Source of the DNA: Symsagittifera roscoffensis
Lineage: Eukaryota; Xenacoelomorpha; Acoela; Convolutidae
Reading direction: 5' to 3'
Assembly: GCF_963678635.1 (NCBI RefSeq)
Contig: NC_087067.1
Coordinates: 8,913,716-8,977,715, forward strand
DNA: 64,000 bases
Made by a program: the position numbers and the translations under genes. The notes under the pieces were generated by a model. It was not told where the DNA came from, made no database searches, and worked only from the letters and a program-made list of their open reading frames with translations. Position 1 is the first letter of the stretch, and each line of letters starts with the position of its first letter. Shown in pieces: positions 43,630 through 54,663 of this stretch.

Positions 43630-44030
43630 AAAAAGCTCAAAAAACCGCTCAAGTTTTGAGCGGTTTGAGCGGTTTTTTTTAGACAATTACGCTCAAAATC
43701 TTGCTTCTAAATGAGCGGTTTGAGCGGTTTTTGAACGGTTTATCTAAAAAAAAAACGCTCAAAAACCGCGCAAGATTTGAACGGTTTTTGAGCGGTTTAT
43801 CTAAAAAAAAAAAACGCTCAAAAACCGCGCCAGATTTGAGCGGCTTTTGAGCTGTTTTTTAGATAAACCGCTCAAAACCGTTCAAATTAGACTCAAAATC
43901 TTGCGCGCTTTTTGGGCGTTTTTTTTTTAGATAAACCGTTCAAAAACCGCTCAAACCGCACATTTTAAAGCAAGATTTTGAGCGTAACTGTCTTAAAAAA
44001 GCTCAAACCGCTCAAATCTTGCTTCAAATT
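43630..44030. repeat. GAGCGGTTT inverted-repeat cluster, block 2
   Basis: The same GAGCGGTTT/AAACCGCTC word family as block 1, with repeated AAACCGCGCAAGATTTGA and TTTAGATAAACCG modules in both orientations, giving nested hairpins. Confidence 0.8.
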
Positions 44031-44039
44031 ACGTGAAAA

Positions 44040-45590
44040 ATTTCGACTCGGGCGTCCCTCGTAGGAACGCAACTGCACAGTTGTTAACGTCGCGGGAAAA
44101 GAGCCAGACAACAGAGATGCAGATGACATCAACATCTTGATGACTGACGATCCCGGACCGTAGCGAATACATCGGGAGACCTAGAGATGGAAAAAAAACT
44201 TTGAGACAGTTGGCTGAAACTGCAGGCCGCCTGGTGGGGAAAACCCGCCAGGTTCCGGGTTGACTTCACCATGTGGAGCATTTGAGTGCCTTCAACTCTT
44301 TAAAATGGCTTCGGGAAGAGCGAAAAGGTGATGATGCTCGTGGGAACAAACAATTTGTCTAGGAGTCCTGAAATAGAGTTGAGCCATTGGAAGCCGACTA
44401 GAGTCATTTAAAGCTTTTCAGTGCTCGGTAATGGCGATCTGTACCAGGCCGCACGTCACGGTCACTTATACTGCAACCGGTCGAAGGCTGAACAAAAGAA
44501 TCATGGACGGGAGCCAAATAGTTCGACACCTAGCGCAGAAACTTTACCTGAGGAAGAGAGCGAAGTTCTTCACCGCAATCATGAGAGCTGGGCTGGCTGT
44601 GGTATGATTAGTGCGGCCTATATGGAAAGTACCTGGTCATTAGTGCAGCGCTATGGGACAAAATCGTTTATAGAAACGGGTTTGAACCGACCACTACTGT
44701 ACAAAATTCTAAAGGGAATGCACGAAAATGCAGCGAAGAACGAACGATCTGCTCATTCATTCTGCCACAGATGGGAGGCGAATTCTCCTATCAAATTAGA
44801 ATAGCAGAGTACTGATTTCATGTGCATAAATCTTGATAGAAAATGGAAGAATGTGATCGCCTGTCAAAATGTTGATGAAATACCACAAAACTAAGCGGCT
44901 AATGCTTTTTCTAGCACTTATAGACTTTCACCAGAGCAAGCAGCTACGGTTAAAAATGAGCGTATTAGTGGAATTGAAGTCTTTAGAGAAGGCAGACGCA
45001 ACAAGAAATTTCTCCAATGAAGAAAGCAGACTAACGAAAGAATCCATGGGATTACAAATAAAATTCAGTGCCTACTGTGGACCCGAGAGGAAAACAAAAA
45101 CGTAATTTTGCGCGGGATTGTAAGAATGGTGTTCAATCGATTCATAAGCTTAGACGTGCGTAATCGTTACTTCGACTATGAACAAGCTGTGTTACTGAAG
45201 TTTTGGGTGTCTAGTTTATAAGATGTCAGAAAAATAGCCTCTCAACATGTCAAGTTAGGACTGGTTATGAACGAAAAAGTGACTGCACCTTCAGTACCGA
45301 ACTCTGACAGCCGAGAGAAATTTGGATTTGGAACAAGCTTGATGGTCAAGTGGGAATTTATGAATGCATAAAGCTGCTCAAAACCCAACCGAACTTTGCG
45401 AGCGAAAAGTGATGTGGAGAAACAGTTTAACTTCGACTGAAATGTGGTGATCTAGGCAATCTTTACAACATAAAGACATTAATCTCTAGAAGCAATGAAA
45501 AAAAAATTTAAACTGCCAGGTTGATGACCAGAAGATTGGGTAGAATTTAATAGCTGGCTGGCAAGATGTTGCATATTTTTTGCCGGTTTC
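44040..45590. other. GC-richer unassigned segment, probably mobile-element relic
   Basis: Composition changes sharply at about 44040 (GC-richer and with fewer A/T runs than the flanks). One plus-strand frame (44421-44804, 127 codons) is open but I find no domain, and later frames are short. It lies between repeat DNA and a gypsy relic, so a decayed retroelement or leader is likely. Family not recognised. Confidence 0.35.
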
Positions 45591-45599
45591 TCTGATTCT

Positions 45600-46720
45600 G
45601 TTTGGCGACTTTCTTCGAATTACTGTATACATTCGATTAAACCTTCTGGACTACTGAGGATGGTACCGTTTTCATACTTGATGACGATTCGAGCTAATTT
45701 TTCTTTTGTGCAGGGGATTCTTGCATTCCTCTCTGCTATTGCAAAAATTCGAACATTGTTTGAGCTGATATAGGTAGCGCTGTCTGATGTTTCGTACTGC
45801 ATAGCAATTTTTCGCCAATGTTCAGCATACATTCTTGATCTATCATGAAATCCAAACCAAGAAGGCAGTGAACGCAGTTAGCCGCCGCCATTAAAAACTC
45901 CTGGGCGAACTCTCCGGATTTTTGTTTCATTCATTTGGATTTTGATGTCGACATTGCCAACTATTTTAACCCCGAACTGTTAGCCGCTAACACTTTATTA
46001 TTAAAATCCTTTATGCTTTCCGGCTTTCCAAGCCGTTCATACGTGTCAAAACTTATGAGCGAAGTGCTACTCCCACTGTCTAACACTCCTGTTGCCAATT
46101 TCCCGTTCATTAAAAATTCCATATTGAAATTTTTCGTTTTGTTAGCGGAGCACACCCTTTTATTCAAAGGACATTATTGCTTGATGTGGATAGAACTTCC
46201 ACAAGTAAAACAATTACGGCAGTTCTTTGCCCAATGACCTTTTTGCCCACATTTGTTATATTTGTTTTTCCTGCTGGGATTGTCATTTCTTTCGCGCGTA
46301 TTTGGTCTTGGGGTGGGAAATCTTGCTCAGTCTCTTGAACTTTGTTCCCTTGCATTGGTTCCCATCGCGCCGCATTCCTCCCCAGCGGCTGTTGTCTCAT
46401 CGATCTTCATTGCTCCGGTTTTCATTACCAACCGACATCTGTTAAACTAGTCTGTTCACCGAGTCTATTAGGATTTCTGTATCATCCCTCCGTGTGGCTG
46501 CTATTCGTGGCGTTTTTTCTCCTTCCTGAATGCTAATTACGGCTTGCAGGTGACGTGTCCGCTCTAAAGCATTCTCGATGTTCATGTCCTTTTCCTCAAT
46601 TTTCTTGCGGAGTTCAAGTTTAACTTGGCTGTGGTGGATCCCTTCAAGAAAACATACATCGAAACAGTAAGGGATACCATATGTCCTGGGACTTGTCTGT
46701 GTACTACTTGCACGCCAATT
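45600..46720 (-). pseudogene. Ty3/gypsy gag-protease relic
   Basis: Read on the minus strand in order. A gag C-terminal helical region runs from about 46700 to 46450, ending in a stop. A degenerate zinc knuckle follows at about 46270-46190 (NKCGQKGHWAKNC, first Cys replaced by Tyr, then CFTCGS). A retropepsin follows at about 46130-45730, with ATGVLDSGSSTSLI (active-site DSGS) and the later LLGLDFM. Between the two protease motifs the frame is broken by stops and shifts (near 45963 and 45910). No reverse transcriptase follows, so the relic stops shortly after the protease. Confidence 0.75.
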
Positions 46721-46839
46721 GCTGTAAATCCCCCAGAAAAACTGTTCAGTTTTTACCTGCCTGCAGCAGGCGACTCGCTAGCCCTCCGCGGAAGACCACA
46801 GTTTTTTCGCTGTAAGTTCTTCGAAAAGTTATAATATTC

Positions 46840-47240
46840 TCATCATAGCTATTTCTAGTAGCTTCTGGGAGGGTACGGTAAAACTCGATTGCAGATTTTG
46901 CAATCTTAACGCGAGATAATATATCAGTTTCGGTTTTACTTACAGTATGTTTTCAGTTTTGCAGTTCGGCTTAAAGCTCAAAGTGTGTTTAATAGCTTTC
47001 AAAAGTGTTAGAACCGGTGAATGCCTCCGGCAACAACATCTTGGAGATACCGAACTTGCCATTACCATACTCAACTCCCACCCTACTCAATTATTTATCA
47101 AGTTATCTCTCTAATTGGAGTTTTTCTTGATCTTACCCACTGATTTAAGCTTAAAATATTGTTTTATGTCCCTCATACTACAGTTTATCCGCTTTTATCT
47201 CCAAAATTTTGATTTTCAGCTCAATTTTTTTCAACGACTT
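46840..47240. other. Non-coding DNA
   Basis: Nothing supported between the gypsy relic and the Penelope-like element. Confidence 0.4.
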
Positions 47241-47461
47241 ATTAATAAAATGAGAATTCGAATTTTTTGGAACTATGTCCATCGTCAGGTTAAAAAAATT
47301 GATATAAAATGATTTACAGACGTTAAAACATCACAAAAGACCATTAAATGGTTCTAAGCAAAAAACAAAATCTTTCCACTAATCAGGTTTTAGCAGTCTT
47401 ACGTAAGGGCTTCGTAATCTACAGTTTTCCTTGAATTACTGAGGTTTTTAACCTTACTTAG
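47241..47461 (-). repeat. PLE pseudo-LTR, copy at the 3' side
   Basis: It aligns with 50671-50889 from GAATTCGAA through a CATCACAAAAGACCATTAA block to TTACTTAG. The ribozyme-like core is mutated here (TGACGA for TGATGA, GAAA lost). Confidence 0.8.
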
Positions 47462-47539
47462 TTTTTCCTTATACTAACTTTTCGTTTTAAAAATTTTTTG
47501 GGTGACATGGTCGATATTTTTAGCAAAAATGTTTTTGGA

Positions 47540-50310
47540 CTAAAATCTAAGTGTTAGCTCCCCGTGTTTTGATCCCTGGCCTCAGTTTCCTAATATGCAG
47601 CGCTTCCAATGTTAAGAGTTTCCTTGCGTTATTTGAATGAGCTATTATCTCCCAATTCAGTTGCGCAGTGGTCGCTTCCTCCCACAGTGACGTATGTGAA
47701 AGCCAACAGGCGATTCCTCTTTCTTGCGTTCCTCAATCCTTGTGGCCAAATGTCAAAGAGTTTGTCCAACATAGGTAGAATTACATCCACATTGGATTTC
47801 AGATCAAGGGAGAATGACGACTTAAGAGAGGAAATAGTGGTTTTCAATTTCCTGGTCGTAAGCACAATTTGTGCGTTAGTGACGCTGTGCACCTTGTTTG
47901 CAAACAAATCACTTTGACGTGGGTTTCTTGTTTTGTTTGTCATCGGTTACCCGGGTTTCTGTCTTAATTGGTATTAATTATACTCCAAATTTTTTGATTA
48001 GTGTTTCCGACTCAATTTTGCAAGACCACTCCTCTGACTAATAATTTTCCTTCCATAGCTTTCTATTGATCATCATTGCTTTATGACAAAGTTCCCATGT
48101 TGATGTGCTCCTACAAATTCTGTGAACCGTATCCTCTATTATATTTTTCTTATTCTGCAACTTCTGAATTTTAGAAGCGTGCCAGTAATTGTTGGTTTTT
48201 GGTACTATCCACATTTAACTTTCCTGTTGCCATCTACATTTATATTATTGTCTAGAAAAGTCAAGTCACCGTTCTCATATGGTGTTTCAAGCGTGAATTG
48301 TAAGTTAAGGTAAAATTTGTTGGCAGCATGCAGTACCACGCTCGGGTTGCCTTTAACAGTCCTTACAATATCGTCTACATATCGTAGGAAAAGCTTCACA
48401 CCTGTCCTCGTCAGCTCACATTCACGCCTCTCCTTGCAAAATTTGCAGAACCAAACTTTTTCTGATATGCCTATGTAATCCTAATCCCAAATACCACACC
48501 AATCTTCATGATACCAATTCGGTTTGCTACAATGACTGTCAGGGATGTACCCATGCCCAATACGTCCTTCTGTACATACCACTTGTTTCTGCATTTAAAA
48601 TGGACATTACTAACAGCCATGTACAAAACGCGTTTCATTGTACTTCTTGACAAGTCAGGTGGTTCATTCTGGCTGTATAAATACTTAATTAATGTCAATG
48701 GCTTTGAGTGAAACATTTGTGTACAGGCTTTTCATATCCAGAAAAATGATACTCTCATCATAGTCTCATTTAGTATTCTCAATCATTACCTTAGCTGCTT
48801 CAGTGTTGGTCTCAATATTTGCACCCTCGATTTTATCAAAAAATTTTGCCAGTGTTTTATTCGTTTTCTCATGAGAACTACCGAGGGAGAGAGGGGACCG
48901 GTCGTAGCGGTGTATCATTTTTATGTACTTTAGCCAGCCTATCAAGTCGTGCTGGTTGACTACCAGTTGACCTCAACATCACATATAAGCTGTCTGTGAT
49001 CTCATTCCTTTTGTTCATGATCAATAGTTCTTTGTTCAATTTTTTTGTCAGTTTTTTGAACAATTGAATCATTCATATTATCATGTTTCTCAAACTGTTC
49101 TGATTCTAGCAATTGCTTCAAATGTGTGTTTTTTCATGACGCAAAACCCAACACCCTTATCAAAAGGTACTTCCATGTTTTGAGATATTATCTAGCTTTT
49201 TCAATTCCGTATCACGTGGAGTCTGGCGTACTTTTTTGTGCACCACTTAGCAGCCGCTTCAATTTCACATAATTTCCCATCAAGCACGTCATGCTTCTTC
49301 AGTTTCGACAAAAAAGATTTATGCCTGCTAAAAAGTGGATTTCATTGAATTTGTCTCGGACTGGATATTTAGGCCCCATAGACAGTAACTCATCCACCCA
49401 TCACGGCATTTTCATATCATCTAGTACCTTTACCGTTTTCCTGTGTAACTTTCCTAGGGGTATGTCTTGTCTATCAGCTAACTTCTCATTTTTCTTAGAG
49501 TGACTGAGGCGCGTGGCTAACGCGTTGTCCCTTGCTTGACGCAGAATATAGTTAATGACCGATGGCCATAATCTCTCATCAATTGTTCTCCAAACTACGT
49601 CCCTTACCGTGCCCATGTCTTCCGCTGCCCTACCGCTATTGTTGTTTGCCCTACCCATCTGACCTAAGTAGTTCAAGTTGATAGCTGTTAACCGCTTGGT
49701 CTGAAAACACCGCGTTCTCAGGTAACCTAAGCCGCAAAAGTTGGGTGTTATGGGTATCTGGGCATTTTCTCAGTAAATTAAGGCAATATAGGCTTTTGTT
49801 AAATTTATTCAAGTTTTTTGATTGATTCGATACAGTATTACACAACAGGCCTTTTCTGAGATTGAATGTATGTGGCATTATGTTCATTTTACTGCTGGCC
49901 ACGAGAAACAAAAACTCACAAGACTCTGACAGCACAAATCCCAAAACGCAACAAACCTCACTGTGGTTTCGGCTTGTCGTCCTACTGATGTCTATCCGCA
50001 GCTACCCGCTTCGCCTGGCTCCTGCGCCGGGTCTGCAAAGGTCTTTTCTTGCTGCTTCTTCTTTTGGAAATCAGCTCGGACAACCGCTCCTTCTGCTCAC
50101 AAACCAGGCGCAAATATTTCAGTTCGAGCTCGTGTTGATGGTGGACCTCGCTGTACCCTTCTATGATCTCGGGTTGACACATTTGCCTGAATTTGGGGAC
50201 CAGAGACTTTTCCGCCGAGATGGTTAGAATCCCCGTCTTTATCAATTCCTCCAATACATTTGCGGCACCCTTCCGTTTACAATATGATGGATCGAAAATG
50301 ATCCTTTCTA
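47540..50310 (-). pseudogene. PLE reverse transcriptase plus GIY-YIG endonuclease
   Basis: Minus-strand pieces in the correct order. An N-terminal basic region (about 50310-49980) is followed by RT motif LAKVHKNDTPLRPVPS (about 48930), FKCRNKWYVQKDVLGMGTSL (about 48580), and the catalytic RYVDDIV (about 48380) with DLTFLDNNI (about 48250). A GIY-YIG nuclease follows (STYVGQTL, a nonsense codon, then HLATRIEE at about 47785-47740). Near 47590 comes LLTLEALHIRKLRPG, the usual PLE ending. Each piece lies in a different frame from its neighbours or is cut by stops, so no functional protein is made. Confidence 0.85.
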
Positions 50311-50670
50311 TCTTCTAGATTCTTGATGAGGCCTCCGATTGAGCTAGGCTTAAAGTTGTTCGTCGTGCCACAACACTAAATTATTTTTTCCCTCAGTGTG
50401 CTTTTATCGAGCAAATTCAACAGATTCTTCTTGTCCCTGTTGAATTCATTGTGATTCAATACAAAGCCCGGTATGGCTGTGATGTGCCCTCAAATACTTC
50501 CTTTTTTCCTCTGTGTTAAGGTCTTTCAGGCTGTGCGCAAGATAACTGGCTAACGCATTGGTAAATGTTTTTATAAAACTGCGCCCACGTGTGGGTTAAA
50601 CAGTTCAAAGTCGAAGCTATTAGCTTTTCTGGAATCTAAAATTACACATAAATTGTTAAGAAGAAAAATT

Positions 50671-50889
50671 ATTAAAATGTGAATTCGAACGTTTTCGGAA
50701 TTATGTCCATCATCAGGTTAATTAAAATGATATAAATTGATTTACAGACGTTAAAACATCATAAAAGACCATTAAGTAGTTCGAAACAAAAAATAAAATC
50801 GTTCCACCTATCAAATTTTTGCATTATTACGCAAGAATTTCCTAATTTTTAGTTTTCCTTAAATTTTTGAGATTTTTAATCTTACTTAG
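50671..50889 (-). repeat. PLE pseudo-LTR, copy at the 5' side
   Basis: It is the better-preserved partner of 47241-47461, ending at the same TTACTTAG. It contains the hammerhead-like core at 50681-50718. Confidence 0.8.
50681..50718 (-). ncRNA. Hammerhead-ribozyme-like core in the PLE pseudo-LTR
   Basis: On the minus strand CTGATGATGGACATAATTCC is followed by GAAAACGTTCG. CTGATGA and GAAA are the two invariant hammerhead boxes, and the bases between could form a short imperfect stem II. PLE terminal repeats are known to carry minimal hammerheads. Stems I and III were not verified. Confidence 0.45.
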
Positions 50890-51350
50890 ACCAATGGCTT
50901 CATGGATGAAGTGCTCGAGGCGATATTGAGGATGAGCGAGCATATGACAGGCCAGGAGAGAGAAGATATTTGTTTTTTTTTCTGTGAGGCGACAATTTGG
51001 AATAGATTAATCGGCAACTACTATTTACTTAATCTATTTATATTCCTGTAGACATTACAAAGTTAATCAAAATTTACTAATTTGAAGAAATTAATCAAAG
51101 AACTCCATCAATCACAGCCTTGCTAGGAGCATAAATAATTCAAATTTCTTGATGTTTATGCCCCTAAACGTCAACATAAAATTTAAAGTAATAAACAAAA
51201 AGTTCTGTTAAGCTTAACTTAGATGGCAAAATTTCTTTTTTTTTAACATTTTTCTGACTGTGTCTTTTCTGTGTTCATTTAACTTGAAAGTCAAATTACA
51301 CTCTAGAATGCTGAGATGCTTCACTGAGAGATTAAGTAAAGCCCCACGTC

Positions 51351-51711
51351 AGGTGCAATACATCACTTGTTCCGGATGCAAACGCAGCGGCGCAAGCGGC
51401 CTTGCTTGCCGATGTTTCGTTGAGTTGTCGCCTCTTACAAATTGCCGCCCAGCCGTTTTTCTGTCGGTTAAATTTATCGGACATTATTCAAGCAACCAAA
51501 AATACATGTACAAGCAGGAGTACTAATTAATATGAATGTTCCACAAAACAGTGACTACAGCACCGACTGCTCGAAGAGAGAATAAAGTTTGTTATGTTGA
51601 ATTGTTCAAGAACCATGTAAGAAATCACTCCACTTTGGCTATGTAAGGGGAAGGTTGTTGGGATCTCTTCAACTATATCCCCCCTCGGGTACCTAGTAAC
51701 GAATATCCCCC
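51351..51711 (+). repeat. Dispersed repeat family D, copy 1 (361 bp)
   Basis: It aligns with 54394-54663: AGGTGCAATACATCACTTGT at the start, GGACATTATTCAAGCAACCA, a CTGCTCGAAGAGAGAATAAA block, and a CCCTCGGGTACC...GAATATCCCCC end. It carries about 95 bp missing from copy 2. An internal AATAAA suggests an LTR- or UTR-derived unit. The 88-codon ORF over its left part is not supported. Confidence 0.75.
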
Positions 51712-52509
51712 GTAAAGAAATAAATCAATAGCATATCAGAATTTTATCCCTAGTAACGAAGAAATCTTCCTAGTAACTGTTGCAAAAGGGGGATGTGAAA
51801 TAAACAAGAGATCCGATTGTTGACACAGGATTTGGAAATGGATTGAAGCGTAGAATAGAATGTAGCAAGAAAAGTAGATTGCAAGACTTATCTTTTGCAG
51901 GGGAAAACAAGCGCCCCGGAGGATCCATTCAAGCAGAATTATCCGGACGAGTCCAGTGATAAACCGGCGGGACCAGCAGGGGGGTCTAAAGGGGTGTAGT
52001 TGCCCACGTTCCCTTTTTTTCCAAATAATCTGAAAGTCAGCTAAAGTGGAAGCGAAACGGAGCCGGTATACACTGATGATGAAATAAAATGAAACAAAAA
52101 ATTGAAATTGTAGACTGAGAACAGAAAAAAACGGCCGAAACGATTGACTGGATAAAGAAACTAGACCTATATATATTTAACTTAATCAAATAATTTGTCA
52201 TATCATTTCTCTTGTTTTTCAATGAGTGTTAATGGTAATTGTGAAGACACTTATAGTGGCTTTTTCAAAGTTTATCAGATAACAGTCTTAAAACGCTCTT
52301 ACGTGCCTTAATACATTTTAATGCATTATCAATGCACTTATATATGTTTGCTTCTTTGAGTTTAACTAAAATTAGTTTGATTACAAAGAAGGTAAATTTT
52401 TCTCTTCAACTACGAAAGCGAAGTTAGCACCAAAAAGTGAACTACTAGAAGTTCGAAAATTGATTTAGGTTTTCAGAATTGTAACAATTATGTGATCCGT
52501 TGATCCAGT
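51712..52509. other. Non-coding DNA
   Basis: The word CCTAGTAACGAA is repeated loosely near 51690-51775. No gene is supported. Confidence 0.4.
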
Positions 52510-53045
52510 TTTTGTTCCCACTTTCGATACGAAAGTAACGGAATATTTGTGCTCGGGGTGGGTTTTTTTCTTCAGACAAATTTCGACTTTTAACTGGCAA
52601 TTTTTGACGGATTTTTTAAATATCAATCAAAAGGTATTGTAATCTTGAGCTTAAATTTGAAAAGATATTTCACCTGTGATCATTTTGCGTAAAGTTATGG
52701 GGGTTTAAAGAATGCAATTTTGGCCAATTTGGGACAATTAACGCGCGATATATTTCGCGCTATTAACGCGCAAGCGGAGATTTAATCCGTCTTGGAAATC
52801 GTTCCAAATTGGTTGGAAGAAGCTTGTTTGCCATAATTGATTTGTTGCAATGAGCGAAATCTATCCTTTCATACTTTATATGGCGTGTGGGGGGATGATT
52901 TTATAAAAACAATTTCAAATTTTTTGAAATTTTTTTTTCATTTTATTTTATTACATTTAATTTTTTATTGTTATAACTGCTCGATAAACCCTAAAGGGCA
53001 GTCGGAACATTCAGGGCTTCGCCCTGATACAAACAGTCTTGTCTC
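52510..53045 (+). mobile_element. Hairpin-ended dispersed element (family C), copy 1
   Basis: It starts near a perfect hairpin ACTTTCG-ATA-CGAAAGT and has a middle block with AATTAACGCGCGATAT and GAGATTTAATCCGTC. It ends with CAGTCGGAACATTCA, a second hairpin TCAGGGC-TTC-GCCCTGA (about 53010-53027), then CAGTCTTGT. The start GTTCC(G/C)AC and the GTCGGAAC near the end could be inverted terminal words. No coding capacity; superfamily uncertain. Confidence 0.65.
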
Positions 53046-53278
53046 CATTTGGGTTCATATCAGCTAAAAATGTAAATTATGTCTAAAAATGTAAACATGT
53101 AAATTACGGTTCATAAAATCTAAGTAATTTTTAAAATGTAAATCTTTCAATCTGATACTAGTCTTTGATGTGATTCCAAGGGTTATTCTGATATCTTATG
53201 TGAACTGAAATTTGCTAATTATGCAGCAGTAGAAATTCAATTAGAGTAGTAAAGATTTCATAGGCTGACTATAGTTTA

Positions 53279-53580
53279 TTGTTCCGACTTTCGATACGAA
53301 AGTAACGGAATATTTGTGCTCGGGGTGGGGTTTTTTTTTCTTCAGACAAATTTCGACCCTTTAACTAGCCATTTTTGACTGAATTTTTTAATATCATTCG
53401 AATGGTATTGTTGTCTTGAGCTCAAATTTGAAAAGATATTTCACCTGTGATTTTTTTTCTTAAAGTTATGGGGGTTTAAAGATTGCCATTTTGGTCAACT
53501 TGGGACAATTAACGCGCAATATATTCGCGCTATTAACGCGTAAGCCGAGAGTTAATTCGTCTCAGATATCGTTAAAATTA
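53279..53580 (+). mobile_element. Hairpin-ended dispersed element (family C), copy 2
   Basis: It begins GTTCCGACTTTCGATACGAA and follows copy 1 closely through ACAATTAACGCGCAATAT and the GAGTTAATTCGTC block, then loses similarity. It lacks the terminal hairpin module. Confidence 0.75.
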
Positions 53581-54393
53581 ATCTTTTTATTTTTAAATAC
53601 GAATAAATTTTCAATAGAATTTTGTGTGTTCAAAAGAAATATATTTTTTTACTACGGTATGAATATTTTTAGATAGTATAAAAATCTCATTAAGACTATT
53701 GGTGATTTCAAGGGCTTTGATAATGGCATGAGTTGAACTCTTTTATATTTCGATGCAACTTTTTTCAAACAAAGTCGGATATTTCATAGCAATGTTCAAT
53801 CGAGTGTTGACGATCAAAATGATTTTCACTTTTGCTTTTTCTACATCTTCTTTTGATCCAGTTTTTTTAACCCAGTTTTCTAATTGTTTCGTTTTTATCA
53901 AAAGATTCAATCACTCAAGGTACTTGAAACTTAAGAGTCTTATGATATAAGTTTTTTGGCGCGTAAAAACCTGAACAATTTTTGGTTCCGTAAGTTGAAT
54001 TTGATTATTAGATTTCCAGCTGAATAAAACTTTCACCTATTGATCCAGTTTTTCAAGTTGGGTTAATGTTATCAAAAAAGCGCCAGTCATAAATTTTTTT
54101 AGAAATTCAAAGAGATTAAAGGGCATCTATTTGTTTCTTTGAAATTCAAAAGTTTAAAATTTTTCAACAAATTTTTCTTTGTTTACCTGCGTTAACTGTC
54201 TGTTGGCTATGTTAAAAAGTGCCAACAATGATGATTGTTGAAATTCAAAAAACTCAAACGCGAGACTTTTTGCTCCGCTACGGCTACCCAGTGGGCCAAA
54301 TCGATAAAGTCAGTGAGATCATTTTTACTCCTATTTTCCAAACTATCAACGCGCAATTAACAATATTTTAAATGGATAATTAATTTAAAAATA
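53581..54393. other. Non-coding DNA
   Basis: No supported gene. Confidence 0.4.
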
Positions 54394-54663
54394 AGGTGCA
54401 ATATATCACTTGTTCTGTCTCTTAAATTTATCGGACATTATTTAAGCAACCAAAAATACATGTCCTGGCAGGAGTACTGTGGATATGAAATGTCCCGCAA
54501 AACGGTGACTATAGTACCGACTGCTCGAAGAGAGAATAAAGTTTGTTTTGTTGAATTATAATGAACCATTTAAGAAATCTCTCCACTTTGTCAATATAGG
54601 GGGAAGATTGTTGGGATCTCTTCAACTATATCCCCCTCGGGTACCCTGCAACGAATATCCCCC
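54394..54663 (+). repeat. Dispersed repeat family D, copy 2 (270 bp)
   Basis: Same orientation as copy 1, with an internal deletion of about 95 bp after CACTTGTTC. The right end is identical in layout (CCCCCTCGGGTACC, GAATATCCCCC). Confidence 0.75.

Larger units (their letters stand above)
47241..50889 (-). mobile_element. Penelope-like element (PLE), decayed
   Basis: About 3.65 kb on the minus strand: direct repeats of ~220 bp at both ends (47241-47461 and 50671-50889), resembling the pseudo-LTRs of PLEs, with RT and GIY-YIG remnants between. Multiple stops and frameshifts show it is dead. Endonuclease-positive PLEs of this layout are known in many animals. Confidence 0.85.

Noticed and set aside
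51260-51526. 88-codon ORF with CSGC motif
   Set aside because: Its right part lies in a dispersed repeat (family D) whose second copy lacks the Cys-rich segment.
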